15,520 bases of DNA. Source: Clostridia bacterium. Its GTDB lineage: Bacteria > Bacillota > Clostridia > Oscillospirales > Acutalibacteraceae. Below the pieces are notes generated by a model. That model was not told where the DNA came from. It did no database searches and saw only the letters and a list, made by a program, of their open reading frames with translations. The translations under genes and the position numbers were made by a program. Shown piece after piece: positions 1 to 8,400 of the stretch (positions are counted from its first letter, which is position 1; each line of letters starts with the position of its first letter). The DNA lies in the NCBI GenBank assembly GCA_017549905.1, contig JAFYNC010000065.1:1-15520 (forward strand), in the 5' to 3' direction.

Positions 1-897
1 ATACATATCCTCATGGTAACCAATTCCGTTTGAAGGATGCAAGTTAAGGGATGTTTTGAGACCCTTTTTTTTCAAATCGGATAAAAACGCCTTATAGTCA
101 GGGAATAACTTTTTATTCCAAGAATACCCTGTCCAACCGATCCAACAACGAGGGTCTTCCATAAGACATTCTTTAGGAGTTTCAACAGTGTGCCAATCCA
201 TGTCAATAACTGCCACTGAAAAAGGAATATTTTCATCTTTGAATTTATCCATTAAGTTGCAGTATTCTTCTTGGGTATAGCTATAAAATCTACTCCACCA
301 GTTACCAAACGCATAATCAGGAAGCATTGGGGGCTCACCTGTCAAACGGTAAAAGTCTTTAATACAATCAAGATAATCGTGGCCATATCCAAAAAAGTAA
401 ACGTCAGTTACATTTGATTTTCTTTTTTCAAACCATCCGTTTTCTGACAAAAGATAACTTTTGCTGTCATCAACAGTAGTATATCCATTTCTTGAACAAA
501 CGCCATCTTCCAACTGGGTTGCGCCATTGATTTTATCCAATGTACAAGCAGTGCCTTTAAATTGTTCGCAAGTATCACCCCATTTCCATTGTCTGCCATA
601 TTTTTTCAAATCAATGGAAATTGTTTCTTCGCTAAAAACACAGTCAGGCACATACTTTAATCTCAAAAACTCAGTTTCGATTATTAGAAAATCATCCTCA
701 AAAACTGAAAAATCAGTTTTAGGGAAATTACGGTTAAAAGCAAACTGAGACGCTTTATCGATAAACTCGCCCGACAAATCATATTCAATTCTTATAAGTC
801 TATCAGTCAAAACGGTAAATCTGGCATTATTACAAACAACAATATTTTCATCAATTGCCTTACCGTTTGTTTGCCATTTAAAACGATTATATTCCAT
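1..897 (-). CDS. GH31 family alpha-glucosidase, N-terminal part (3' end outside window)
   Basis: An open frame of 299 codons runs without a stop from an ATG at 897 to the window edge, so only about 40% of a usual 650-800 residue GH31 enzyme is present. GH31 enzymes release glucose (or xylose) from non-reducing ends of alpha-linked oligosaccharides. Residues 1 to about 180 look like the N-terminal beta-sandwich. The (beta/alpha)8 barrel begins near residue 195, with the family-typical FGNWWSRFYSYT (198-209), VIDMDWH (230-236, D232 and D234 at the end of an early barrel strand) and GWTGYSWNKKLFPD (254-267). The catalytic nucleophile and acid/base lie beyond the edge, so activity cannot be judged and alpha-xylosidase specificity is not excluded. 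No signal peptide is seen, so it is probably cytoplasmic. The start is supported by GGGAG 6 nt upstream. It follows the permuted GH3 gene by 34 nt, probably in one operon. Confidence 0.88.
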   Translation of the reverse strand, partial: MEYNRFKWQTNGKAIDENIVVCNNARFTVLTDRLIRIEYDLSGEFIDKASQFAFNRNFPKTDFSVFEDDFLIIETEFLRLKYVPDCVFSEETISIDLKKYGRQWKWGDTCEQFKGTACTLDKINGATQLEDGVCSRNGYTTVDDSKSYLLSENGWFEKRKSNVTDVYFFGYGHDYLDCIKDFYRLTGEPPMLPDYAFGNWWSRFYSYTQEEYCNLMDKFKDENIPFSVAVIDMDWHTVETPKECLMEDPRCWIGWTGYSWNKKLFPDYKAFLSDLKKKGLKTSLNLHPSNGIGYHEDMY

Positions 898-903
898 AAA
901 TTA

Positions 904-908
904 CTCCC
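904..908 (-). promoter_or_regulatory. Ribosome binding site of the GH31 gene
   Basis: GGGAG on the minus strand, 6 nt before the ATG at 897. It fixes the start of a gene that is otherwise incomplete in the window. Confidence 0.7.
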
Positions 909-931
909 AACCTAAAAACATATAATCAACT

Positions 932-3652
932 TTACTGCATAATAAAAAATCTATTGAATTTAACAGTTTTAGGAAATTCAAAACTGAAGGTATGATATTT
1001 TCCGCTCAACTTAAACTGACGAATTATTCTACCTGTGTCATTTCCACTTACAGACAAGGAAATAATATGATGTCCGCCTACTCGCATAGTAATAGGATAC
1101 TGAGCGAGTGAATTGGCAACACATTCAGTTTCAAATACGAAAACGCATTTCTTATCAGAATCAAAGTCAAGTTCATAATTCTCACCCGATACTACATTTT
1201 CAACGACTGCTACTTTTTCAAGCTTAGACTCATCTACTACCGCAAATTCAGGCTTTTTGCAACCACCAAGAACAAATTTCTTAAAGGTTGGAGATTTGAT
1301 AATATAGGTTAACAAGTTTTCCGCACAGTATTGAAGGTCACCTCTTGTAACGTAGCCCTCTTCAATACCGGTAAATAGATTATGTGGCTTTTCAAGAACA
1401 GAACCCCAAACCATATAAATATCATTATGGGCACGTACCATTGCTTTGAGATTTTCTTTAGTGCCCACCTTACCCTTACAGTTGCACAACGGCCACCAGT
1501 CAGTCATAACAAAGCCTTTATATCCCCATTCGTTTCTGAGCACTGTTGTTGTAAGGTCGTAGTTTGAAGCACTCCAGTAACCGTTTATTGGGTTATAGGA
1601 GGTCATAATAGCGGTAGCATTGCCCTCTTTAACTGCTATTTCGTAGCCCTTAAGATATATTTCTCTAAGAGCTCTTTCAGATACTACAGCGTTTACTGAG
1701 GTTCTTGCAAATTCCTGATTGTTACAGCTAAAATGTTTAATTGTTGTTGTACAACCCGATTTGGCAATACCGCGGCTTTGAGCTGCTGCAATTTTGCCTG
1801 AAAGTAGCGGGTCCTCTGAAAAATATTCAAAGTTTCTACCACACAAGGGATGACGATGTATATTCATACCGGGGCCTAAAAGAGCATCAATGTTGTATGC
1901 AAAAAGTTCAATTCCCTCTAATTCAAAAATCTGCTCTGCAAGTTCATCATCAAAGGAAGATGCAAATACATATCCGTTAGGGAGTGATGTACTCTTTAAA
2001 TCGCCGCCTATTCTTATACCTGAAGGACCGTCCGTAACGCAACAAACGGGAATTCCCAAATCAAGCAAAGAATCGGTAACTCCACCAAAAGCACCGCCGG
2101 TACCAACCGTTACTTTAGGACTGTTCATACCCTCGCCGATAACGATTGAAGCTAAGTCATTATCGCTCATCTGAGCGATAAATTCCTTCATAGTATTTTT
2201 GCCTTCGGCAACATCAATAAGCTTAATTCCCCTATCGCCTGTAAATGCGATTTCTTCGGGTCTGCGTTCCTCAATTCTTTTGTCAAGGTCGAATTTTCTG
2301 AGAGGTGCTAATTCTTTTGTTAATATCCTGTTACCATTAGAATCCAAAGTTGCTGTAAAGCGTTTAAACTCTTTTTCGGGGGGCATAACCTGTTCTAACT
2401 TTTGTGTAACTACAGTTTCATCAAGAGTATATGTAAATACACATTCACTGCCTCTGATATCGGTGCCACAATAAATTTTGTAATCGCCTGCTTCTAAAAC
2501 ATAGCAAAATTCATTGCCTGTAATACCGCTATCATCGTATGAAGCCATTTGTTTAATATCAAAAGAAATTTCTAAAACTTGAGTTTCATCAGGTTTTAAT
2601 TCTTTTGTCTTTTTATATGCGGCAAGTTGTTTTGCGGGAGTTCCTAACTTTCCGCAAGGCGCACCGTAATAAATCTGAACTACTTCACGAGAAGCAAAGT
2701 TTCCAACATTCTTAACAACTGCTGTAACAGTGATTTTGCCGTTTTCTTCCTTTGCAATATAGTCAGTTTCAAACTGAGTATATGTAAGACCAAAACCAAA
2801 AGGATAGCGAACCTTATCCTTTGCAAAGGTTTCAAAATACCTGTAACCTACATAAATATCTTCTTCATAAATACTTTCGTTTTTATCGCTAAAATTATCA
2901 AAATACGGATAATCGTCTGCTTTTTTAGTTTGTGTGTCAGGGAGCTTTCCGCAAGGGCTGATCTTGCCGCTTAACATATCAGCAAGAGCATTTGCACCTT
3001 CCTGACCGCCCTGCCATACATAAAGCAAAGCAGAAATATTAAATTTATCCATAAATGATAAGTCTATTATGTTACCTACATTGAGAACTACAACAGTTTC
3101 TCTAAAGTTCGCAGTAACCTTTTCTATCATCTCAAGTTCTTCGAGGGATAGACGATAACTGCCGTCGGTATTAGAATTATCTCTATCTTCACCGGCAGTT
3201 CTACCGATTATAATAACCGCAACATCATTACGTTCAGCCGCAGATTTTACAAGTTTATCACTTAAAGGCATTTCTTTTTGTGACCAAGGCTCGGTTGCCC
3301 AACCTTGACCATTGTCAAAGGGATTTTCTAATATCCAATTCGCATATACCTGTGCAAGTTCTTCATCTATGGTAAAAACGCCGTTTTCACGGAAGGACTC
3401 AATAATACATGGGGTTTTAACAACCCTTACAAGTCCACCCGAACCTGTACCACTTTTAATATAAGTTTCCTGAGTTCTGCCAAAAAGCGCTACTTTTTCA
3501 CCTTGCGAAAAAGGTAAAACGCCATCATTTTTAAGCAACACACTACCCTCTGCCGCAAGTTTACGGCAAAGTGGTAAAAGTTCTTTTACAGGACCGGGTT
3601 CTACTTCCCAAAGTTTTTTACCTTGAATTTTTATGTTTTTATCAATTATCAT
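932..3652 (-). CDS. GH3 beta-glucosidase with permuted domain order
   Basis: A 906-residue GH3 enzyme whose halves are in the reverse of the usual order. Residues 30-240 form the domain normally at the C-terminal side (LLKNDGVLPF 39-48; GRTAGEDRD 150-158, with E155 the probable acid/base). An FnIII-like domain follows (about 285-405; YPFGFGLTYTQFE 283-295). The TIM-barrel domain comes last (about 490-770): DGPSGIRI 541-548, GRNFEYFSEDP 605-615, IKH 638-640 and FVMTDW 714-719, with D718 the probable nucleophile. About 100 C-terminal residues form an unassigned, probably beta-rich extension. All catalytic residues are present, so it is probably active, releasing terminal beta-glucose from oligosaccharides. 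Reversed-order GH3 beta-glucosidases are known from rumen bacteria such as Butyrivibrio and Ruminococcus. No signal peptide is seen, so it is likely cytoplasmic. It starts 20 nt after the GH13 stop; GGTGG 4 nt before the ATG is a weak ribosome binding site. Confidence 0.92.
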   Translation of the reverse strand: MIIDKNIKIQGKKLWEVEPGPVKELLPLCRKLAAEGSVLLKNDGVLPFSQGEKVALFGRTQETYIKSGTGSGGLVRVVKTPCIIESFRENGVFTIDEELAQVYANWILENPFDNGQGWATEPWSQKEMPLSDKLVKSAAERNDVAVIIIGRTAGEDRDNSNTDGSYRLSLEELEMIEKVTANFRETVVVLNVGNIIDLSFMDKFNISALLYVWQGGQEGANALADMLSGKISPCGKLPDTQTKKADDYPYFDNFSDKNESIYEEDIYVGYRYFETFAKDKVRYPFGFGLTYTQFETDYIAKEENGKITVTAVVKNVGNFASREVVQIYYGAPCGKLGTPAKQLAAYKKTKELKPDETQVLEISFDIKQMASYDDSGITGNEFCYVLEAGDYKIYCGTDIRGSECVFTYTLDETVVTQKLEQVMPPEKEFKRFTATLDSNGNRILTKELAPLRKFDLDKRIEERRPEEIAFTGDRGIKLIDVAEGKNTMKEFIAQMSDNDLASIVIGEGMNSPKVTVGTGGAFGGVTDSLLDLGIPVCCVTDGPSGIRIGGDLKSTSLPNGYVFASSFDDELAEQIFELEGIELFAYNIDALLGPGMNIHRHPLCGRNFEYFSEDPLLSGKIAAAQSRGIAKSGCTTTIKHFSCNNQEFARTSVNAVVSERALREIYLKGYEIAVKEGNATAIMTSYNPINGYWSASNYDLTTTVLRNEWGYKGFVMTDWWPLCNCKGKVGTKENLKAMVRAHNDIYMVWGSVLEKPHNLFTGIEEGYVTRGDLQYCAENLLTYIIKSPTFKKFVLGGCKKPEFAVVDESKLEKVAVVENVVSGENYELDFDSDKKCVFVFETECVANSLAQYPITMRVGGHHIISLSVSGNDTGRIIRQFKLSGKYHTFSFEFPKTVKFNRFFIMQ

Positions 3653-3672
3653 AGTGCCACCGTCTTTTAAAA

Positions 3673-5271
3673 TTAAACAACTTTATAAATTGCTACTTCG
3701 TATGGTTTGTAATTCGAGTTGGCATCTATTCTTGATTTTGAATTAGAAAGAATCAACTCTAAATTGCTATAAGGAATTTTAATATTGTTTTCTTCCTCAA
3801 AGTTACAGCAAATAAGTATCTTTTCACCCTCAAATTCACGTTCAACAAGCGAAAATGTATCTTCATTTGTAGATAATGCCTTAAAACTCCCCTGAATTAT
3901 CGCATTACTATCTTTGCGCATTCTAAGAAGAGCCTTATAAAATTCAAATACCGACTTATCACTGTTACGGTCATTTGCGAGATTAATATTTTTATAATGA
4001 CTGTTAAGAGGTATCCATGGCATAGTTTCCGAAAATCCACAAAATTCACTACCATCCCAAGCCACCGGACGACGCGCATTATCTCTACCACCGAAATTAA
4101 TGCGTTTTATAGCCTCTTCTTCGCCAATTTCATCTTTGTTAAGTTTATAGAAATTTAATGATTCATAATCTCTGAAATCATCTATACTACTATAATTTGG
4201 AGAAATTGTTCCGAATTCTTGACCCTGATATATAAAAGGCATACCCCTTAGCGTATAAAGCATCGCTGCCACACAGGTAGCAATCTCATAACGATATTTT
4301 GAAACATCACCTGCACGTGAAATAAATGGTGCTTGGTCGTGATTATCGGTGAAAAGAGTATAAAGCAAATCATTTTCACAGGCGAAGGTTTGCCACTTAT
4401 GCAAAATATCTCTAAGTGCAGTCAAACTTTGAGCTTTAGGTATGTATTTTCCTTCTCTACCAAAGCAAATATGAGCAAATTGGAACATCGTTGAAAGTTC
4501 GTTACGTTCTTCTTTAGTAAGATTCAAGAAAGATTTTTCATTCCAAACCCAACATTCACCTACAGTAAAAAGATGTTTGGTTTCAGGTCTGCCAAAAATG
4601 CCGTTTATATATTCGTGGATATGAGGACCCATAGACATAATTCCATTTTTGAAATCCTTTGAAATCTCGTGAATTACATCACATCTGAAACCATCAACGC
4701 CAAGATTACTCCAAAAATCGACGATATTATTAATTTCTTCTCTAACCTTTGTATTAGTCCAGTTAAGGTCGGGCATAGTTTTATCATAGTGGTGAAAATA
4801 ATACTGTCCGCGTTCCTCACAATATTCCCACGAATCACCGTCGAAAATGTTTTTCCAGTCATTTTGTGGCTCATCAAACCAATAGTAATAATCGCTATAA
4901 GGATTATCCTTGCTTTTTTTAGATTCCTTAAACCACTTATGCTCTGCAGAGGTGTGGTTAGGCACCAAATCCATAATAACCTTAATTCCACGAGTATGCG
5001 CCTCATTAATAAGGTTTTTCATATCATCCATAGTACCGAAATCGTCCATAATATCAAAATAATCCGAGATATCGTAGCCGTTATCGACATTAGGACTCTT
5101 GTAACAAGGACATATCCAAATGGCGTTTATTCCAAGCTCACATAAATAATCGAGTTTTTCAATAATACCGCAAAGGTCACCTATACCATCGCCGTTAGTA
5201 TCCTTAAAACTACGGGGATATATTTGATATATCACCCAGTTTAAAAAACCTTTATATTTTTCGCTTAACAT
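3673..5271 (-). CDS. GH13 alpha-glucosidase, oligo-1,6-glucosidase type
   Basis: A 532-residue alpha-amylase-superfamily enzyme of normal length for oligo-1,6-glucosidases. It opens with WVIYQIYPRSF (12-22) and the calcium-loop-like DTNGDGIGDL (24-33). The GH13 motifs are DLVPNH (101-106), GFRCDVI (194-200, nucleophile D198), TVGE (236-239, acid/base E239) and FTDNHDQ (307-313, transition-state stabiliser D312). V199, just after the nucleophile, is the residue associated with alpha-1,6 preference (isomaltose, panose, dextrin branch ends); alanine or threonine there marks alpha-1,4 enzymes. The start at 5271 is chosen because AAGAGG lies 7 nt upstream and homology begins at once. An in-frame ATG at 5394 would add 41 residues and run through a hairpin and putative promoter, so it was not used. 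No signal peptide is seen, so it is cytoplasmic. It ends 20 nt before the permuted GH3 gene. Confidence 0.93.
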   Translation of the reverse strand: MLSEKYKGFLNWVIYQIYPRSFKDTNGDGIGDLCGIIEKLDYLCELGINAIWICPCYKSPNVDNGYDISDYFDIMDDFGTMDDMKNLINEAHTRGIKVIMDLVPNHTSAEHKWFKESKKSKDNPYSDYYYWFDEPQNDWKNIFDGDSWEYCEERGQYYFHHYDKTMPDLNWTNTKVREEINNIVDFWSNLGVDGFRCDVIHEISKDFKNGIMSMGPHIHEYINGIFGRPETKHLFTVGECWVWNEKSFLNLTKEERNELSTMFQFAHICFGREGKYIPKAQSLTALRDILHKWQTFACENDLLYTLFTDNHDQAPFISRAGDVSKYRYEIATCVAAMLYTLRGMPFIYQGQEFGTISPNYSSIDDFRDYESLNFYKLNKDEIGEEEAIKRINFGGRDNARRPVAWDGSEFCGFSETMPWIPLNSHYKNINLANDRNSDKSVFEFYKALLRMRKDSNAIIQGSFKALSTNEDTFSLVEREFEGEKILICCNFEEENNIKIPYSNLELILSNSKSRIDANSNYKPYEVAIYKVV

Positions 5272-5278
5272 CTTATAA

Positions 5279-5284
5279 CCTCTT
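5279..5284 (-). promoter_or_regulatory. Ribosome binding site deciding the GH13 start
   Basis: AAGAGG on the minus strand, 7 nt before the ATG at 5271. It supports this start over the in-frame ATG at 5394. Confidence 0.7.
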
Positions 5285-5298
5285 TTTCCTGAATTTAA

Positions 5299-5339
5299 GA
5301 TTATCCAAACCAACAATAAACTTATTAATTTGGATAATC
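5299..5339 (-). repeat. Perfect 11-bp inverted repeat upstream of the GH13 gene
   Basis: GATTATCCAAA at 5299-5309 (plus strand) is matched by its exact reverse complement TTTGGATAATC at 5329-5339, with a 19-nt spacer. It lies 28 nt upstream of the GH13 ATG. It could be a two-site operator or, in RNA, the stem of a leader hairpin. The spacing between arm centres is 30 bp, close to three helical turns. One arm overlaps the putative -10 box and the other ends just upstream of the putative -35 box. Confidence 0.55.
5300..5328 (-). promoter_or_regulatory. Putative promoter of the GH13-GH3-GH31 half of the cluster
   Basis: On the minus strand TTAATA (5328-5323, 4 of 6 to the -35 consensus) is followed after 17 nt by GATAAT (5305-5300, 5 of 6 to the -10 consensus). 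Transcription would start near 5293, giving a short leader with the ribosome binding site. AT-rich DNA gives such matches easily. The support is the position after a hairpin and the inverted repeat that brackets it. Confidence 0.35.
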
Positions 5340-5340
5340 C

Positions 5341-5371
5341 ACCAAGGCGGCAGAAATTCCACCGCCTTAGT
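5341..5371 (-). terminator. Stable hairpin after the large GH16 gene, terminator-like or processing element
   Basis: On the minus strand ACTAAGGCGG pairs with CCGCCTTGGT (10 bp, one G-U), and TGGA/TCTG can extend the stem by 4 more weaker pairs around a 3-nt loop. It begins 30 nt after the stop codon of the 1903-residue protein. No clear U-run follows on the minus strand, so it is not a classical intrinsic terminator. It may be a leaky terminator, an mRNA 3'-end stabiliser or a processing site. A T-rich run (5379-5385) lies on the plus-strand side. Confidence 0.5.
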
Positions 5372-5400
5372 AAACTTATTTTTTTAATTTGCAAGGATAA

Positions 5401-8400
5401 TTATTTCATAACATATCCTGCTTCATTCTTTTGCCATACTCTTACCCAGTCTACAAAAGCCTCATCGGAATCTGCAGTAGGTGTAACGTACTTTCCTGCG
5501 CTGAATGTAAGTCTTATTCTTGTTACCATATCAAATACTTCGTATTCAGGTAAACTTGAACAATCAAATGAATAGTATTTAACACCATCAAGGTAGAAAT
5601 AGATGTAATCATCTGTCCATTCCATAGCAAAGTTATGGTATTTGCTACCCAAATCTTTAACTGTTATAGAAGGATTGGTTCCTTTATCACCCTGAAGATA
5701 ATTTTTAGATTCAGCTTCACCTGTGCAATGGTTATGTAGGTTAGGTCTTATCACATTAGCAGTTTCGTACATTTCAAGAATATCAAACTCACCGTAATAT
5801 GTACCGGATTTACCGTCTATAAAGTTAGCCTCTACACCGATAGTGCTTCCCCAGAAAGCATTCATAAAGCCTGCCTCATCAAATGATTTAATTCTTGCTT
5901 CAAAATATCCATATTTTGCCAACTTATTGTAAGCAGTATCAAGTGAAATACCTGTGATGTTATTTGTACCTTCAATTTTACTAACAGTGGCTTTTAATGC
6001 TCCGTTTTCAACTGTGACATTGCTGTTATCCCAAACAACCTCACCTCCGGCCGCAGTATTATAGTTCAAATCCAAGCCCTGCCAAACGCTACTTAAAGCA
6101 TCGCTATTAAATTCGTCCGACCAAGTAAGTTTAAAGCCGTTTGTTAGTGAGAAGCTTCCATCATATTTACCTTCGTATGTACCTACAGCTAATGAACCGG
6201 TTAAAAGTTTGCTTACAAAATCAATAACACCTGCATTTACAGCAGAGTTTGTTCCACCTGTAATATAAGTTCTGTCTGCTTCTACAGTTATTATATAACT
6301 ATTGTCAGCTTGTTCATCTGCATTTTGAGCATAATCCTCGTTAGTACGATTAGTATGACCTATTAAGATTTCATAACCATCTTTTGCAGTAGAATCATTA
6401 ACCATTGTTAACGGTGCTTTACCTGTTGCTTTAACGATATTAGCAACCAGATACTCTGCAGCATCAACCTCTAAAACAGTTGCAGTTTCAGGATAAACAA
6501 CCCTATACTCATTGATATCAATATCAGCAAGTGTAATAGTCTTATGGTTATCAGAAGATAAATAATTTATATTATTTTCAATATCTGTGACACCATTTGC
6601 ACAATAAGTATCTAAGAAATAATCAAAAGCGAACTGTAAAGAATAATCATTAGTTGCATTGATATAAATTCGTCTGTCTACAGCCTTAATAGCAAAGTCG
6701 CCATAATAATCCTCTCTTGCATTCTTTATATTATTCAAAAGAGTTTTAGATTCGCTTAATTTTGTATTGCCAACCACAATATAATTCTGATTATTATTTA
6801 GACTTGAAAAATCATTAATTAATTTTACATCTGCACCTAAAACATCAGATAATTTATTTCTAAACTCGCAAATCAAATCATATGTTTCATCAACTGAGTT
6901 AGGATTTAAAAGACTATCCCAATTATATGGATAAACCACTTGAACATTAGCTTCATTTTGTTTTAAAGTATAGTTCTTAACAAGACTGATTTTATTAGGA
7001 ACAAAAGATGCATCATAACGCTTAGCAATATCAAACGCTTTTGAAGCTAAGCCATCATTTACAATAATCTGTGTTGCACCCTCAGGTATTGCTAAGTGTG
7101 AATCTAATGTAAAATTCACGCTTTGGTCGGCTTTAACCTCGGTAGAACCTATGAAATAGTAATTGTCGATAGGTTTACCGTTTGCACCCCAATAAATTTC
7201 AACAAAGTTGTCTGTATCAGAGGTAAGGGTTATTGTACCCTCTGCCGAGCCAGCCACTTCATTAGCAAATGTATAGTTTGCATCAATACCAAGCTCTTGT
7301 GTATATTCAAAAGTTTTCAAAAGTTGTTTGCGGCTTGATATAATATCACTCGCTTTGATAGCACCGTCCTTATCTATATCCGCATTTATGAGATAATATC
7401 CACCTGCAACACAATTTATGGCAGATACTTCTTTTAACGCTATCAAATCTCTGACATCAATCTTATTGTCAAGATTCGCATCACCTTTAAGCACTGAAGG
7501 AGTATGGGTATCAATAGCCAAACTGGATAATACAACCTCTTGATTTACAGTTGTGTCATCATTTTTATAAACCGAAATTACTACCTTACCTGAAATAGGA
7601 GCCTTAAAGGTTGTCATATAGGTTTTCTCACCCGATGCTTCTGTAAAATCAAATAAGGTCACATTTTCTGCATTACCGTTTTCGCCGATAATCTTTGCAG
7701 CTACATAACTGTCTGCAATAGCATTATCAAGTTTAAGGCTAACCTTTGCATAATCATTTGCAGAAACGGAGAACCATTTACCATCTTTAATAGCCATCAA
7801 ACCGGTATTATTGTTAGTAGCAGAAGAAATACTGTTTATTACACCGCTCTTATATTCTTTAACGCACTCAACCGATATGTTGTCAATATAAGGCCAGAGA
7901 TTTGCATTAGTTTTTCCGTCAGATTCAATACTCAATGCCAAAGCATCATAATCTACACCCTCAGTATAAATGTAAGCCTCTGCTTTATCCCATGCATAAC
8001 TGCTGTAATTAGGATCACCGGATTCTAAAACAACGGCAGTGCCTAAAATATCACCAAGATTACCATCTTTTATACCTCTGATATTAAAGAAAATATTACT
8101 TTGTGCAGAAGCCTTTACTCTGAATTCAAAAGAAATCTTATAAACAGAATTCATAGAAGGATTGAAGCTTGGAAGTTTATCGCTTGTAGCAAAGTCATCA
8201 GCATAAGGATTGTATATTTCTATATGGGTAATTTTTCCATCTCTTATATAGTTCTGACCGTATACATTATTAAACTGAACTACATTAGTTGTGTTAGGAG
8301 CAAGCTCTGTTGTTCTCCTACCCCACCATGTTATACATTCACCTTTGAATTTATCTTTTGATGAAATACCAGCTGCATCATAAGTGTTAGAAAACTTACT

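Noticed and set aside
461..748. Plus-strand frame of 95 codons near the left edge, and a 63-codon minus-strand frame at 408-599
   Set aside because: Both overlap the GH31 frame, which reads without interruption for 299 codons and carries clear family motifs.
4669..5145. 158-codon open frame on the plus strand
   Set aside because: It lies wholly inside the GH13 gene in antisense, has no family features, and AT-rich genes commonly give such shadow frames.
5341..5371. Calling the hairpin a classical rho-independent terminator
   Set aside because: No U-run follows on the minus strand, so full termination is not supported. It is listed as terminator-like only.
5272..5394. In-frame upstream start for the GH13 protein at 5394, adding 41 residues
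   Set aside because: The extension would be translated through the hairpin and inverted repeat, looks like no known domain or clean signal peptide, and lacks a ribosome binding site. The ATG at 5271 has AAGAGG at good distance and GH13 homology starts at once.
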